A stretch of DNA of 64,000 nt from Pseudomonas sp. UBA4194 (GCF_002379585.1 NZ_DFUE01000022.1:19790-83789), one strand, 5' to 3'; counted from the first letter of the stretch, positions 49,779-59,167 are shown. The notes: generated by a model not told the origin, from the sequence alone. Numbers and translations: made by a program.

Positions 49779-50783
49779 TCAGGGTTGTTGTGGCCAGACG
49801 CCTGGGTAGGCGAACAAGGCCGGGGCACCGCCGGTGTGCAGGAAAATCAGTGGACCATCGTCGAAGCGCTGGCGGCCGATCCCATCGAGCAGGCCGGCCA
49901 TGGCCTTGCCGGTGTACACCGGGTCGAGCAATACGCCTTCCTGGCTGGCCAGCAGCTTGATTGCCGCCAGGGTGCCCGCGTTGGGCTCGCCGTAGCGTGG
50001 GGCAAAGAATTCGTCCCAGAGTTCGATTCGAACACTGGCTGGGAGGTCCACGCCCAGCCGCTGGGCAGTACGCTCAAGCAAGTTTTGTACCTTGGGCCGT
50101 TGCGCCTCGTCGCTGCGCGAGACGGTTACGCCGATCACTGGTAGCCGGGGCTGTGTTTCGCTCAGGCCCAGTGCCAGACCGGCATGGGTACCGGCACTGC
50201 CGGAGGCGAGCACCACGGCGGCGAACGCGATGCCGCTGCGCTGGATCTGCTCGCCCAGTTCCAGTCCGGCCCGCACATAGCCCAAGGCGCCGACCGGGCT
50301 CGAGCCGCCGATGGGCACGATATAGGGGCGCCTGCCCTCGTTGCTTAGCCGCGTGGCCAGGGCCTGGAGCTGCTGGTCGGCGTTGTCGAGGTTCTGGACT
50401 GTCTCCACCTGGGTATCGAACAGCTCCAGCAGCAGCCGGTTGCCGTTGCCCAGGTAGCTGGGGTCTTCGCTGTCAATCGGGTTTTCCAGCAACGCCACGC
50501 AGCGCAGGCCCAATTGGGCGGCGATGGCGGCGGTCTGGCGCACATGGTTGGACTGGATCGCGCCGGCGGTGACCAGGGTGTCGGCACCTTGCGCCTGGGC
50601 CTCGGCCACCAGGTATTCGAGTTTGCGCAGCTTGTTGCCACCCAGCGCCAGGGGCGTGAGGTCATCGCGCTTGATGTAGATGTCGCGGCCGGCCCACAGC
50701 GACAACCGCTCGAGCTTGTGCAGCGGCGTGGCTGCGCCCAGCAGGTCGAGGCGGGGAAAGGGGGCCAGCTGTCGGGAAATCAT
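49779..50783 (-). CDS. dcyD: D-cysteine desulfhydrase
   Basis: A 334-aa PLP enzyme that splits D-cysteine into pyruvate, ammonia and sulfide. The Schiff-base lysine is Lys51 in 'DDLTPLALGGNKLRKLEYLVAEA'; 'DTLVTAGAIQSNHVRQTAAIAAQLGLRCVALLE' and 'AAVVLASGSAGTHAGLALGL' complete the fold type II active site. It belongs to the DcyD/ACC deaminase group; association with cystine uptake genes favours DcyD. It heads the leftward operon dcyD-tcyJ-tcyL-tcyN. ATG 50783 was chosen by homologue length; the frame continues to 50849. Confidence 0.88.
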   Translation of the reverse strand: MISRQLAPFPRLDLLGAATPLHKLERLSLWAGRDIYIKRDDLTPLALGGNKLRKLEYLVAEAQAQGADTLVTAGAIQSNHVRQTAAIAAQLGLRCVALLENPIDSEDPSYLGNGNRLLLELFDTQVETVQNLDNADQQLQALATRLSNEGRRPYIVPIGGSSPVGALGYVRAGLELGEQIQRSGIAFAAVVLASGSAGTHAGLALGLSETQPRLPVIGVTVSRSDEAQRPKVQNLLERTAQRLGVDLPASVRIELWDEFFAPRYGEPNAGTLAAIKLLASQEGVLLDPVYTGKAMAGLLDGIGRQRFDDGPLIFLHTGGAPALFAYPGVWPQQP

Positions 50784-50993
50784 CGGTAATCCGTCGTACG
50801 GGAAAGAATCAGGACTATAGGCACCGCCACGCCGCCTCACAAGCCCCATCGCTGCGCCCGGAACATATGCTCGTGGCTTATGTTCAGATGCACCAAGGGC
50901 CGTACAAAGCGTTCTTTTTGGTCCGTCGAATTTTCCCGTATGGTGGGCGCCAACCGGCGTCCATCGCTGTTTTCCAGAGGGCAGGAGTTAACC

Positions 50994-51932
50994 GTGAACG
51001 ACATCCCCCACGCACGCAAGGGCCATTGGCAGCTGCAGTCCATCGTCGGCCAGTTGCACGAAGCCCGCGCCGACTGGCGCCGCCAGAACGGCCGAAGCTG
51101 CGGCATGCAGGGCGGCCGCGAGCTGCCCTCGCGCGAGGCCATGAGCGAGGTGCTGGAGCAGCTGTGCGGTGCGCTGTTCCCCATGCGTCTGGGCCCGGTG
51201 GACCTGCGCGAGGAGAGCGAAGATTTCTACGTCGGACACACCCTGGATGCCGCGCTCAATGCGCTGCTGACCCAGGCCCGTCTGGAACTGCGCTATGCCG
51301 CGCGCCACGGCGACTGCGATTTGCCCGCCGTGGATGCCAAGGCACTGGAGCTGATCCAGGCCTTCGCCACTGCGTTGCCCGAGCTGCGGCGCCTGCTCGA
51401 CACCGACGTGCTGGCGGCCTATCACGGCGACCCTGCGGCGCGCAGCGTGGACGAAGTGCTGCTGTGCTATCCCGGTGTGCTGGCGGTGATCCACCATCGC
51501 CTGGCGCACCATTTGTACCGCGCCGGGCTGCCGCTGCTGGCGCGGATCAGCTCGGAGCTGGCCCATTCGGCGACCGGCATCGATATCCACCCGGGCGCGC
51601 AGATCGGCCAAGGCTTCTTCATTGACCACGGCACCGGCGTGGTCATCGGTGAAACGGCAATCATCGGCGAGCGGGTGCGTATCTATCAGCACGTGACATT
51701 GGGCGCCAAACGCTTCCCGGCCGACGAGTCCGGGCAGTTGCAGAAAGGCCATCCGCGCCATCCCATCGTTGAAGACGACGTGGTGATCTACGCCGGCGCG
51801 ACCATCCTGGGACGCATCACCATCGGCAAGGGCTCGACCATCGGTGGCAACGTCTGGCTGACCCGCAGCGTGGCCCCGGGCAGCAACCTGACCCAGGCCA
51901 ATCTTGTGCATGATGATGGAAGTCAGAAGTAG
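50994..51932 (+). CDS. epsC: Serine O-acetyltransferase, EpsC type
   Basis: A 312-aa cytoplasmic acetyltransferase that makes O-acetylserine from serine and acetyl-CoA for cysteine synthesis. An N-terminal helical region (1-170) precedes the hexapeptide-repeat beta-helix: 'GIDIHPGAQIGQGFFIDHGTGVVIGETAIIGERVRIYQHVTLGAKRF' (catalytic Asp-His pair in IDHGTG) and 'PIVEDDVVIYAGATILGRITIGKGSTIGGNVWLTRSVAPGSNL'. It is longer than CysE and matches EpsC of pseudomonads. A GTG start after GCAGGAGTTAACC is read. It is divergent from dcyD, so sulfur release and cysteine synthesis share a control region. Confidence 0.88.
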   Translation: MNDIPHARKGHWQLQSIVGQLHEARADWRRQNGRSCGMQGGRELPSREAMSEVLEQLCGALFPMRLGPVDLREESEDFYVGHTLDAALNALLTQARLELRYAARHGDCDLPAVDAKALELIQAFATALPELRRLLDTDVLAAYHGDPAARSVDEVLLCYPGVLAVIHHRLAHHLYRAGLPLLARISSELAHSATGIDIHPGAQIGQGFFIDHGTGVVIGETAIIGERVRIYQHVTLGAKRFPADESGQLQKGHPRHPIVEDDVVIYAGATILGRITIGKGSTIGGNVWLTRSVAPGSNLTQANLVHDDGSQK

Positions 51933-51970
51933 GGTTTGATGGTGGTTTGTAGGGGGAGGGAGCCCTTGAC

Positions 51971-52012
51971 ACCCTCTCCCCCAGGGAGAGGGCCGGGGTG
52001 AGGGGACCATCC
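51971..52012. repeat. Type C repeat, complete copy
   Basis: CCCTCTCCCCCAGGGAGAGG followed by GCCGGGGTGAGGGGACCATC. The hairpin arms CCCTCTCCC/GGGAGAGGG are complete. It follows epsC and may serve as its transcript end. Confidence 0.75.
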
Positions 52013-52098
52013 CCCCCAAACCCACTACCAACCCCCAAAACCCATCCACCCCCAAACCAACCACTCAGCCCATCAATTAGCCATCAATCCCCAATCAT

Positions 52099-52128
52099 GT
52101 TTTAATTGAACGCTCGTTCAATTAAAAC
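52099..52128. promoter_or_regulatory. Perfect BetI-type operator upstream of betT
   Basis: GTTTTAATTGAACG-CT-CGTTCAATTAAAAC: two perfect 14-bp arms around a 2-bp centre, 91 bp before betT. The core TTGAACG-nn-CGTTCAA is the TetR-family BetI operator, so betT should be repressed by BetI and released by choline. betI itself is outside the window. Confidence 0.82.
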
Positions 52129-52218
52129 CATGGTTCGCGATTCGCGTTCAACAGGAGGCCATCCCTTGCTGAAAACGCCCTATTTCTTCCATTGCCGAAC
52201 GTGCGGAGTACACCCGAC

Positions 52219-54219
52219 ATGAGTGTTTCTTCGTCTGCTCCAAGCGGCAACGTCCGCATGAACCCGCCGGTGTTCTATTTCGCGGCAAGCTTCATCCTGA
52301 TCTTCGGTATCGTCGTCATCTCCTTCCCCGAAGCCGCCGGCCAGTGGCTGCTGTCGGCGCAGGCGTGGGCTGCCAACACGGTCGGCTGGTACTACATGCT
52401 GGCCATGACGTTGTACCTGGTGTTCGTGGTGGTCACTGCGGTGTCCGGCTACGGCAAGATCAAACTCGGTGCCGACCACGATGAGCCCGAGTTCAGCTAC
52501 CTGTCCTGGGCCGGCATGCTGTTCGCTGCGGGCATCAGCATCACGCTGTTCTTTTTCTGCGTATCCGAACCGCTGACCCACATGCTGCAGCCGCCCCAAG
52601 GCGAGGCGGGCACCCAGGCGGCGGCACGCCAGGCCATGCAGTTGCTGTTCCTGCACTGGGGCCTGCATGGCTGGGGCGTGTTTGCCTTCGTCGGCATGGC
52701 GTTGGCCTACTTCGCCTACCGACACAACCTGCCGCTGGCGCTGCGTTCGGCGCTGTACCCGCTGATCGGCAAGCGCATCAACGGCCCGATCGGCTATGCC
52801 GTGGACGGCTTCGGCATCATCGCCACCATCTTCGGTCTGGGCGCCGACATGGGCTTCGGCGTGCTGCACCTGAACTCTGGCCTGGACTACCTGTTCGGCG
52901 TTGCCCACACCCAGTGGATCCAGGTGATTCTGATCACCCTGATGATGGGGGCGGCCATTCTCGTGGCGGTGTCCGGCGTCGACAAGGGCGTGCGGGTCAT
53001 GTCCGACATCAACATGCTGCTGGCCTGCGCCTTGCTGCTGTTCGTGCTGTTCGCCGGCCCCACCCAGCACCTGCTGACCACCCTGATCCAGAACATCGGT
53101 GATTACCTGGGCGCGCTGCCCAGCAAAAGCTTCGACGTCTACGCCTATGACAAACCCAGCGACTGGCTGGGCAACTGGACGGTGTTCTACTGGGCCTGGT
53201 GGATTGCCTGGTCGCCGTTCGTGGGCCTGTTCATCGCGCGCATTTCCCGTGGACGCACCATTCGTGAATTCGTCTTCGGCGTCCTGTTGATTCCCCTGGG
53301 TTTCACCCTGGCGTGGATGTCGATCTTCGGCAACAGCGCCATCGACCAGGTGATCAACCATGGCATGACGGCCATCGGTCAGTCGGCCATCGACGATCCG
53401 TCGATGACCCTCTACCTCCTGCTGGAGACCTACCCGTGGGCGCGCACGGTGATCGCGGTCACCGTGTTCATCAGCTTCGTGTTCTTCGTCACCTCGGCCG
53501 ACTCCGGCACCGTGGTGCTGTCGACCTTGTCGGCGCGTGGCGGCAACCCGGATGAAGACGGGCCAAAATGGCTGCGGGTGTTCTGGGGCGCCATGACCGC
53601 TCTGGTCACCAGCGGGCTGCTGTTCGCCGGCAGCATCGACTCGCTGAAGTCCGCAGTGGTGCTGACTTCGCTGCCGTTCTCGATCATCCTGCTGGCCATG
53701 ATGTGGGGCCTGCACAAGGCGTTTCACATGGAAGGCCAGCGCAAGATCGCTCAGCTGTACTCGCTGGCGCCGGTGGCCAATTCACGCCCCGGCCGCGGCG
53801 GGTGGCGGCAGCGCCTGAGCCAGGCAGTGAGCTTCCCGTCGCGAGACGAGGTGTACCGCTTCATGGACACCCACGTACGCCCGGCGATCGCCGAAGTGAC
53901 TGCATCCTTTGCTGAAAAAGGCCTGGATGCCGTGGCGCAGGAAGACAGCAGCCACGACAACGTCACCTTCGAGATCGGCCATGGCGAAGAGCGGCCCTTC
54001 ATCTATCAGGTGCAGATGCGCGGCTACTTCACCCCGTCGTTCGCCCGTGGCGGCATGGGCAACCAGGAACTGAAGAACCGCCGCTACTACCGCGCCGAAG
54101 TGCACTTGTCCGAAGGCAGCCAGGACTACGATCTGGTGGGCTACAGCAAGGAGCAGATCATCAACGACATCCTCGACCAGTACGAGCGGCATATGCAGTT
54201 CCTGCATCTGGTGCGCTAG
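52219..54219 (+). CDS. betT: BCCT-family choline transporter BetT
   Basis: A 666-aa inner-membrane symporter. The 12-span BCCT core (about 15-510) includes 'FYFAASFILIFGIVVISFPEAAGQWL', 'WAGMLFAAGISITLFFFCVSEPLTHML' and the Trp-rich family signature 'WTVFYWAWWIAWSPFVGLFIARISRGRTIREFVFG'. A cytoplasmic C-terminal domain of about 150 residues (from about 520) is the osmosensory extension of high-capacity BetT proteins. It imports choline, precursor of glycine betaine; the BetI-type operator upstream fits. ATG 52219 was chosen; an earlier TTG at 52192 is less likely. Confidence 0.9.
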   Translation: MSVSSSAPSGNVRMNPPVFYFAASFILIFGIVVISFPEAAGQWLLSAQAWAANTVGWYYMLAMTLYLVFVVVTAVSGYGKIKLGADHDEPEFSYLSWAGMLFAAGISITLFFFCVSEPLTHMLQPPQGEAGTQAAARQAMQLLFLHWGLHGWGVFAFVGMALAYFAYRHNLPLALRSALYPLIGKRINGPIGYAVDGFGIIATIFGLGADMGFGVLHLNSGLDYLFGVAHTQWIQVILITLMMGAAILVAVSGVDKGVRVMSDINMLLACALLLFVLFAGPTQHLLTTLIQNIGDYLGALPSKSFDVYAYDKPSDWLGNWTVFYWAWWIAWSPFVGLFIARISRGRTIREFVFGVLLIPLGFTLAWMSIFGNSAIDQVINHGMTAIGQSAIDDPSMTLYLLLETYPWARTVIAVTVFISFVFFVTSADSGTVVLSTLSARGGNPDEDGPKWLRVFWGAMTALVTSGLLFAGSIDSLKSAVVLTSLPFSIILLAMMWGLHKAFHMEGQRKIAQLYSLAPVANSRPGRGGWRQRLSQAVSFPSRDEVYRFMDTHVRPAIAEVTASFAEKGLDAVAQEDSSHDNVTFEIGHGEERPFIYQVQMRGYFTPSFARGGMGNQELKNRRYYRAEVHLSEGSQDYDLVGYSKEQIINDILDQYERHMQFLHLVR

Positions 54220-54539
54220 GGAGCGGTGCGGTGGGGGCGAGCGCCCCCTCGCGGCGTGGTTCAGACGGCAATCGCGGCAGCAGCACTCGGTGATCGAGAT
54301 CGACCCTTGCGCTGCATGCCGACCGCCACGCCACCGTTGGTTTGAGTCGCACCACCAGGGCGTCGGCCTCGGCCGCCCGTAATGGGCGAACTTTCAGAAA
54401 TTTCCTACTTTCATTGGGAATCGTCTGGCATCCACGGCCAGCCGCGATAGGTATCGTCCTTGCTCCATGTTGACCGTTGGTCAGCAGCGCATTGCGTACG
54501 TCGCCACGCCGCGACGGTCGAGCAAGGAGATCTGCCCGG
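54220..54539. other. 320-bp gap between betT and vgrG, no gene seen
   Basis: No protein-like frame. GGGGGCGAGCGCCCCC-like self-complementary bases near 54233-54250 might end the betT transcript. TTGACC at 54472 is a possible -35 but no -10 follows at the right distance. AGCAAGGAGATCTGCCCGG at the right end is the vgrG ribosome site. Confidence 0.4.
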
Positions 54540-57500
54540 ATGCCTGTCCAGCTGCCTGTTTTCTATAACCACAGCCGCCACACCCTCGAGGTCCGCGATC
54601 TCGAGCCTTCCATCGATGTTCTCGCCTTCGACGGTGACGAGGCCCTCAGCCAGCCGTTCAAGTACCGCATCGAGTTCACCAGCCTCGCCCAGGACATCGC
54701 TCCCGAACAGGTGCTGGGCCGTGATGCCAGCTTCAGCCTGCATCCTCCGCCGTCGCCGATGCCCGCCTTCGCCTTCAGCGGCATGCCGGCGCTGCCCGCC
54801 GTGGCGCTGCGCACGCTGTACGGCGTGATCACCGGCTTTCGGCGCCTGGCCAGCTCCCGTGACGAGGCCGTTTACGAAGTGACGCTCGAGCCGCGCCTGG
54901 CCTTGCTGGGCCGGGGCAAGCAGCAGCGCATCCATCTGCATCGCTCGGTGCCCGAGATCGTCGAAGCCGTGCTGCGCAGCCGCCACGGCTGGCGTGGCCA
55001 GGACTTCCATTTCGACCTCGTGCGCGAGTACCCGCGCCGCCAGCAGGTGATGCAGTACGACGAAAGCGACCTCGCCTTCGTCGCCCGCCTGCTGGCCGAA
55101 GTCGGCATCTGGTACCGCTTCAGCCACGACGACCGCCTGCGCATCGACGTCGTGACCTTCCATGACGATCAACGCCGCTATCAGTTCGGCGTCACCCTGC
55201 CGTTGATCCCGCTCAGCGGGCTGGGCAACACCGGTCAGGACCACGTCTGGGACCTGCAGACCCAGCACCAGGTGGTGGAAAAGCACGTCAACATCCGCGC
55301 CTACGACCCCCTGCAGGCGCGCCTGCCCTTGCAGGGCGAAGTGGATCAGACCCAGGGCGACACGACGACCTATGGCGAGGCCTACCACTACGCCGAGCCC
55401 TATACCGAGCTGGGCGACCGCTACGCCCAGGACGAACATCTGCAAAGCGAGAGCGGTTTCTTCCATGCGCGCCTGCGCCATGAACGCTACCTCAACGCCC
55501 GCGTACGCCTGAGCGGGGCCAGCAGCAGCGCCGCCCTGGCCCCCGGCCAGGTCCTGGAAATCGACGGCGCCCCCAAGGCTTTCGCCCCCGGCGCGCTGAT
55601 CACCCACCTGCGCACCTGCGCCGCCCGCGACCGGAGCCTGACCGTCGGCTTCGAAGGCATGCCGTTCCACGAGCGCATCTGCTTTCGCCCGCCATTGCCG
55701 CCCAAGCCCAGGATGGCCGGGAGCATTCCAGCACGCATCACCAGCACGCTGCGCGATACCACCTACGCCAGCCTCGATCCCCAGGGCTATTACACCGTGC
55801 GGTTCCTGTTCGACCGCGACACCTGGCCCCAGGGTGGCGAAAGCAAGCTGCTGCGTCTGGCCCGCGCCTACGCTGGCGACACCTATGGCCTGCACTTTCC
55901 GCTGCTGCCCGGCACCGAGGTGGCGGTGGCCTTCGAACACGGCGACCCCGACCGCCCCTACATCGCCCACGCCCTGCACGACAGCGAACACCCCGACCCC
56001 GTGGCCATCGGCAACGACCACCGCAACGTGCTGCGCACCCCGGCCAACAACAAGCTGCGCCTGGAAGACAGCCGCGGCCAGGAGCACATCAAGCTCAGCA
56101 CCGAGCACAGCGGCAAGAGCCAGCTGAACCTGGGCCACCTGGTGGATGCCGAACGACAGCGTCGCGGCGAAGGCTTCGAGTTGCGCACCGATGGCCATGG
56201 CGCGCTGCGCGCCGGCAGTGGCCTGTTCATCAGCGCCGACACCCAGGCCAAGGCCGCCGGCCCGCAGCTGGAGATGGCGCCGGCCATGAACCGCCTGAAA
56301 CAGGCCGCCGAGCAGAGCAGATCGATGTCCGCCGATGCCGCGGCCGCCAACGCCGACCCGGCGGCGGTGCACGAGCAGTTCGCCCTGATGCGCGAGGAAC
56401 TGGACCAGCTACGCGCCTCGGTGGCCCTGCTCAGCGCCCCCCAGGGCATCGCCCTGACCAGCGGCAAGCACCTGCAACTGGCGGCCCAGGACAACCTGTT
56501 CGTCAACGCCGGTGGCCAGGCCGACATCAGCGTCATGAAGCGCTTGTTCATGGGCATTGGTCAGGGCCTGAGCGTGTTCGTCAACAAGCTGGGCATCAAG
56601 CTGATCGCCAACCAGGGCCCGGTCACCGTGCAGGCGCAGAACGACACTCTGCAACTGCTGGCGCGCAACGGCCTGGAGATCACCAGCAGCGAAGACGAGA
56701 TCCGCATCACCGCCAAGAAGAAGATCGTCCTCAACGCCGGCGGCAGCTATATCAGCATCGACCGCTGCTGCACCGAGATCGGCACCGAAGGCGACGTCAA
56801 CATCCGGGCGCCGTACTTCGACTACTTCAAGACCGGCGCGGTGCAGGCACCGCAGATCCCGCCCGTACCGGCCGCCATCGACCCGCCCCGCACCTTTGCC
56901 CAGCAGTACCACCTGTTCCACCCGTGCGGGAAGCAGGTCATGCCCCACGTGCCGTACACCATCACCGCGGCCAATGGCGAGCAGTGGAAGGGCTACTCCG
57001 ACAGCCACGGCTTCACCGAACGGGTGTGGACCGCCCAGCCGGAAAAACTGAGCCTGGTATACGACTACGCCGAGGAAGAGGAGGAAGAAGAGGAATTGCC
57101 TGAAGGGATCACCCTGCGGCTGGGGTTGTTCTTCGATGGGACGGGGAATAACGCGGCGAACTCGGCGGCGACGGAGTCGTGTCGGCGGGAGGATGTCGCG
57201 GCCTTCGGCGAGCTGGAACTCAAGGAGATGATCGAGCACTGCAAACGCTATGGCTTTGGCGATTTCGGCGAGAACGGATTCTCGGTGACGCCCGGTAGCA
57301 GCTATGGGAATGCGCCGAGCAATGTGGTGCGGTTGCATGATTTGTATCCGGATCACGCTACCGATGGGGTACCACCGGGGACCGACATTGGCTATGTACC
57401 CGTCTATATGGAAGGTATCGGCACCAGCAGTCATGGCGGCGACAAGACACTCAGCCTTGCGCTCGGGCTAGGAGACAGGGGGGTGGTCGCAAGGGTGGAG

Positions 57501-58541
57501 CAGGCACCTGGAGCGATCGAGGCGCAGCTGGACTTTTTTCAGCAAACAAATCCGGGAACGGTAGTTCTCCGTGTTGAATTCGACATCTTCGGCTTCAGTC
57601 GCGGTGCGGCTGCCGCCAGGCACTGCGCCAACGAGTTGCTCAAACCGGATCTCGGGCTGTTCAAGGGGCTTCTGAGCAGCGGCCGCTTTGGGCTCGTCCC
57701 CGATCTGGACCTGAAGCAGGACGTCTGCATCAATCTAATCGGTCTGTTCGACACCGTCGCCGCCATCCTCAACTGGCAACAGGGGGACTTCTCGGCGGCG
57801 GACGAGCGCAACCCCGGTGTCAACCTGTACCTGCCCCCAGGGTGCGCCCGCCGGGTGATCCATCTGACGGCGCGCGACGAGTGGCGAGAAAGCTTCGCAC
57901 TCAACAGCGTGCAACCAGGGTATGGAGACATCAGCCTGCCCGGCGCGCATTCGGACCTGGGTGGCGGCTATGCCCCTCGTGCGGTCGACAGTCTGCTGCT
58001 GACCCAGCTGCAGCGTGTCAGCCTGCGTCAGCACCTGGGGTTGGAGTCCGATCCGCGCTGGGTGCGGCTGTGCAAGCAGGCCGAGCTGCTAAAGGCATCC
58101 GGCCTGGCGGGGGAGGGAAGCGTCGAAGCCGTCTCGTGGGAAATTTTTCAGCCTCCGCGGGGCAAGTATGAGTCCGACCGCCGTGAATACCACATCGCTA
58201 TCGTGCTGAAGCGCGTAGTCCGGGGAGAGTACAGCCTGGTCAGTCTGCGGGTGATGCGTGAGCTGGCAGTAAAAGGCGGAGTGCTATTCAAAGACCTTGA
58301 GGGAAGTCCCGACCTTGCCCTTCCCGAGGATCTTAAAGAGATATCGGCGCGGATCCTTGATCAGGTGATGTCAGGTAACGAGGTGAACCTCGATCCAGAG
58401 CAGGAGCGGCTGTTGCTCGGCAAATACATCCACCAATCAGCGCATTGGGGAACCATTTTCGGCATTCTGGCCAACAAGCCGGCCCGCGAGAACATTCGTA
58501 ACGTCTACCCGAATACACCGCAAAAGGGGTATCCGGAATGA
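54540..58541 (+). CDS. vgrG: VgrG spike fused to a DUF2235 (Tle1-type) lipase domain
   Basis: A 1333-aa type VI secretion tip protein with a built-in effector. Residues about 1-500 are VgrG (phage gp27/gp5-like): 'YNHSRHTLEVRDLEPSIDVLAFDG', 'QVMQYDESDLAFVARLLAEVGIWYRF', 'LRLARAYAGDTYGLHFPLLPGTEVAVAFEHGDPDRPYI'. A DUF2345-like repeat (about 640-770) and a small beta-sandwich (about 785-840) follow, then an acidic linker EEEEEEEELPEG. From about 858 is a DUF2235 hydrolase: 'LGLFFDGTGNN', nucleophile Ser1020 in GFSRG, Asp1071 in 'LIGLFDTV', His1137 in 'GAHSDLGGGY', a spacing close to the Ser-Asp-His triad of Tle1 phospholipases. It should be fired into rival cells to attack membrane lipid. The stop overlaps the first immunity gene by ATGA. 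No other type VI gene is in the window. Confidence 0.9.
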   Translation: MPVQLPVFYNHSRHTLEVRDLEPSIDVLAFDGDEALSQPFKYRIEFTSLAQDIAPEQVLGRDASFSLHPPPSPMPAFAFSGMPALPAVALRTLYGVITGFRRLASSRDEAVYEVTLEPRLALLGRGKQQRIHLHRSVPEIVEAVLRSRHGWRGQDFHFDLVREYPRRQQVMQYDESDLAFVARLLAEVGIWYRFSHDDRLRIDVVTFHDDQRRYQFGVTLPLIPLSGLGNTGQDHVWDLQTQHQVVEKHVNIRAYDPLQARLPLQGEVDQTQGDTTTYGEAYHYAEPYTELGDRYAQDEHLQSESGFFHARLRHERYLNARVRLSGASSSAALAPGQVLEIDGAPKAFAPGALITHLRTCAARDRSLTVGFEGMPFHERICFRPPLPPKPRMAGSIPARITSTLRDTTYASLDPQGYYTVRFLFDRDTWPQGGESKLLRLARAYAGDTYGLHFPLLPGTEVAVAFEHGDPDRPYIAHALHDSEHPDPVAIGNDHRNVLRTPANNKLRLEDSRGQEHIKLSTEHSGKSQLNLGHLVDAERQRRGEGFELRTDGHGALRAGSGLFISADTQAKAAGPQLEMAPAMNRLKQAAEQSRSMSADAAAANADPAAVHEQFALMREELDQLRASVALLSAPQGIALTSGKHLQLAAQDNLFVNAGGQADISVMKRLFMGIGQGLSVFVNKLGIKLIANQGPVTVQAQNDTLQLLARNGLEITSSEDEIRITAKKKIVLNAGGSYISIDRCCTEIGTEGDVNIRAPYFDYFKTGAVQAPQIPPVPAAIDPPRTFAQQYHLFHPCGKQVMPHVPYTITAANGEQWKGYSDSHGFTERVWTAQPEKLSLVYDYAEEEEEEEELPEGITLRLGLFFDGTGNNAANSAATESCRREDVAAFGELELKEMIEHCKRYGFGDFGENGFSVTPGSSYGNAPSNVVRLHDLYPDHATDGVPPGTDIGYVPVYMEGIGTSSHGGDKTLSLALGLGDRGVVARVEQAPGAIEAQLDFFQQTNPGTVVLRVEFDIFGFSRGAAAARHCANELLKPDLGLFKGLLSSGRFGLVPDLDLKQDVCINLIGLFDTVAAILNWQQGDFSAADERNPGVNLYLPPGCARRVIHLTARDEWRESFALNSVQPGYGDISLPGAHSDLGGGYAPRAVDSLLLTQLQRVSLRQHLGLESDPRWVRLCKQAELLKASGLAGEGSVEAVSWEIFQPPRGKYESDRREYHIAIVLKRVVRGEYSLVSLRVMRELAVKGGVLFKDLEGSPDLALPEDLKEISARILDQVMSGNEVNLDPEQERLLLGKYIHQSAHWGTIFGILANKPARENIRNVYPNTPQKGYPE

Positions 58542-59167
58542 GCCGCCTGGTGCTTGTTGTCGTGTTGCTGTTCAGCTTGACCGCCTGCGCCTCAGGCCCC
58601 GGCTCGCCGAAGCTGCCTTATCGCGCCTGGTATGTGGGATTGGCTGCTCCGCGCCATATGGAGGTGTGGGTGGAGGGCGTCGATGTGCTCGACAAGCGTG
58701 GGTATAGCTTTGTTCATGTGGCTGGCGGAGTCGCCGGCTATACCCGAAAGCCTGAAGGGTGGCACAAGGGGGGTGGAAAAATGAAACCTGTCGGAAACGT
58801 TGATCTACCCGAGTTCCTCTTCCTTCGCTGGCAATCGCTGGTTGAGCCACAGGCCTACAAGATCACTATCAGGATCCCTCAATGGGTCCGTGATGAGATG
58901 CTGCGGCCCGAACGCGTGTTCTGCCAGGGGTCGAAGAAGTGGAAGGATGACTACCGCAATGCGATCACCTTGGGCATGGCGCCTGGCGGCATTGTCAAAG
59001 TATGGGTGGGCGGCGCGTGTCTGGGGTTTACCGAAGTCGGTCGGTTCCAAGCCAAAGTTGAACCTATGGGGCCATACAAAGGCAGAGCCAACGGCCAATA
59101 CATGCGCTTGGAGCCTGAGCACAAAGCCTACATCGACCAGCACGGAATTCCCTATGGCTCTTGGTAA
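58538..59167 (+). CDS. Putative type VI immunity lipoprotein, copy 1 (DUF2931-like)
   Basis: A 209-aa predicted lipoprotein: MSRLVLVVVLLFSLTAC gives lipobox LTAC with +2 Ala. The body 'PKLPYRAWYVGLAAPRHMEVWVEGVDVLDKRGYSFVHVAGGVAG', 'RIPQWVRDEMLRPERVFCQGSKKWKDDYRNAITLGMAPGGIVKVWV' and the tail HGIPYGSW resembles the DUF2931 lipoproteins found next to Tle-type effectors. Its start overlaps the vgrG stop, so each effector made is coupled to an inhibitor. A periplasmic, membrane-tethered inhibitor of the lipase domain is the natural reading; this is inference from linkage. Lower GC than vgrG. Confidence 0.78.
   Translation: MSRLVLVVVLLFSLTACASGPGSPKLPYRAWYVGLAAPRHMEVWVEGVDVLDKRGYSFVHVAGGVAGYTRKPEGWHKGGGKMKPVGNVDLPEFLFLRWQSLVEPQAYKITIRIPQWVRDEMLRPERVFCQGSKKWKDDYRNAITLGMAPGGIVKVWVGGACLGFTEVGRFQAKVEPMGPYKGRANGQYMRLEPEHKAYIDQHGIPYGSW

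Noticed and set aside
52180..53727. Minus-strand open frame of 515 codons across betT
   Set aside because: It is antisense to clear transmembrane coding sequence, is rich in His, Gln, Arg and Gly as expected from reading GC-rich codons backwards, and matches no family.
54411..56372. Minus-strand open frame of 653 codons across the VgrG part
   Set aside because: Shadow of a strongly GC3-biased gene; low-complexity Ala/Gly/Val composition and no ribosome site or domain.
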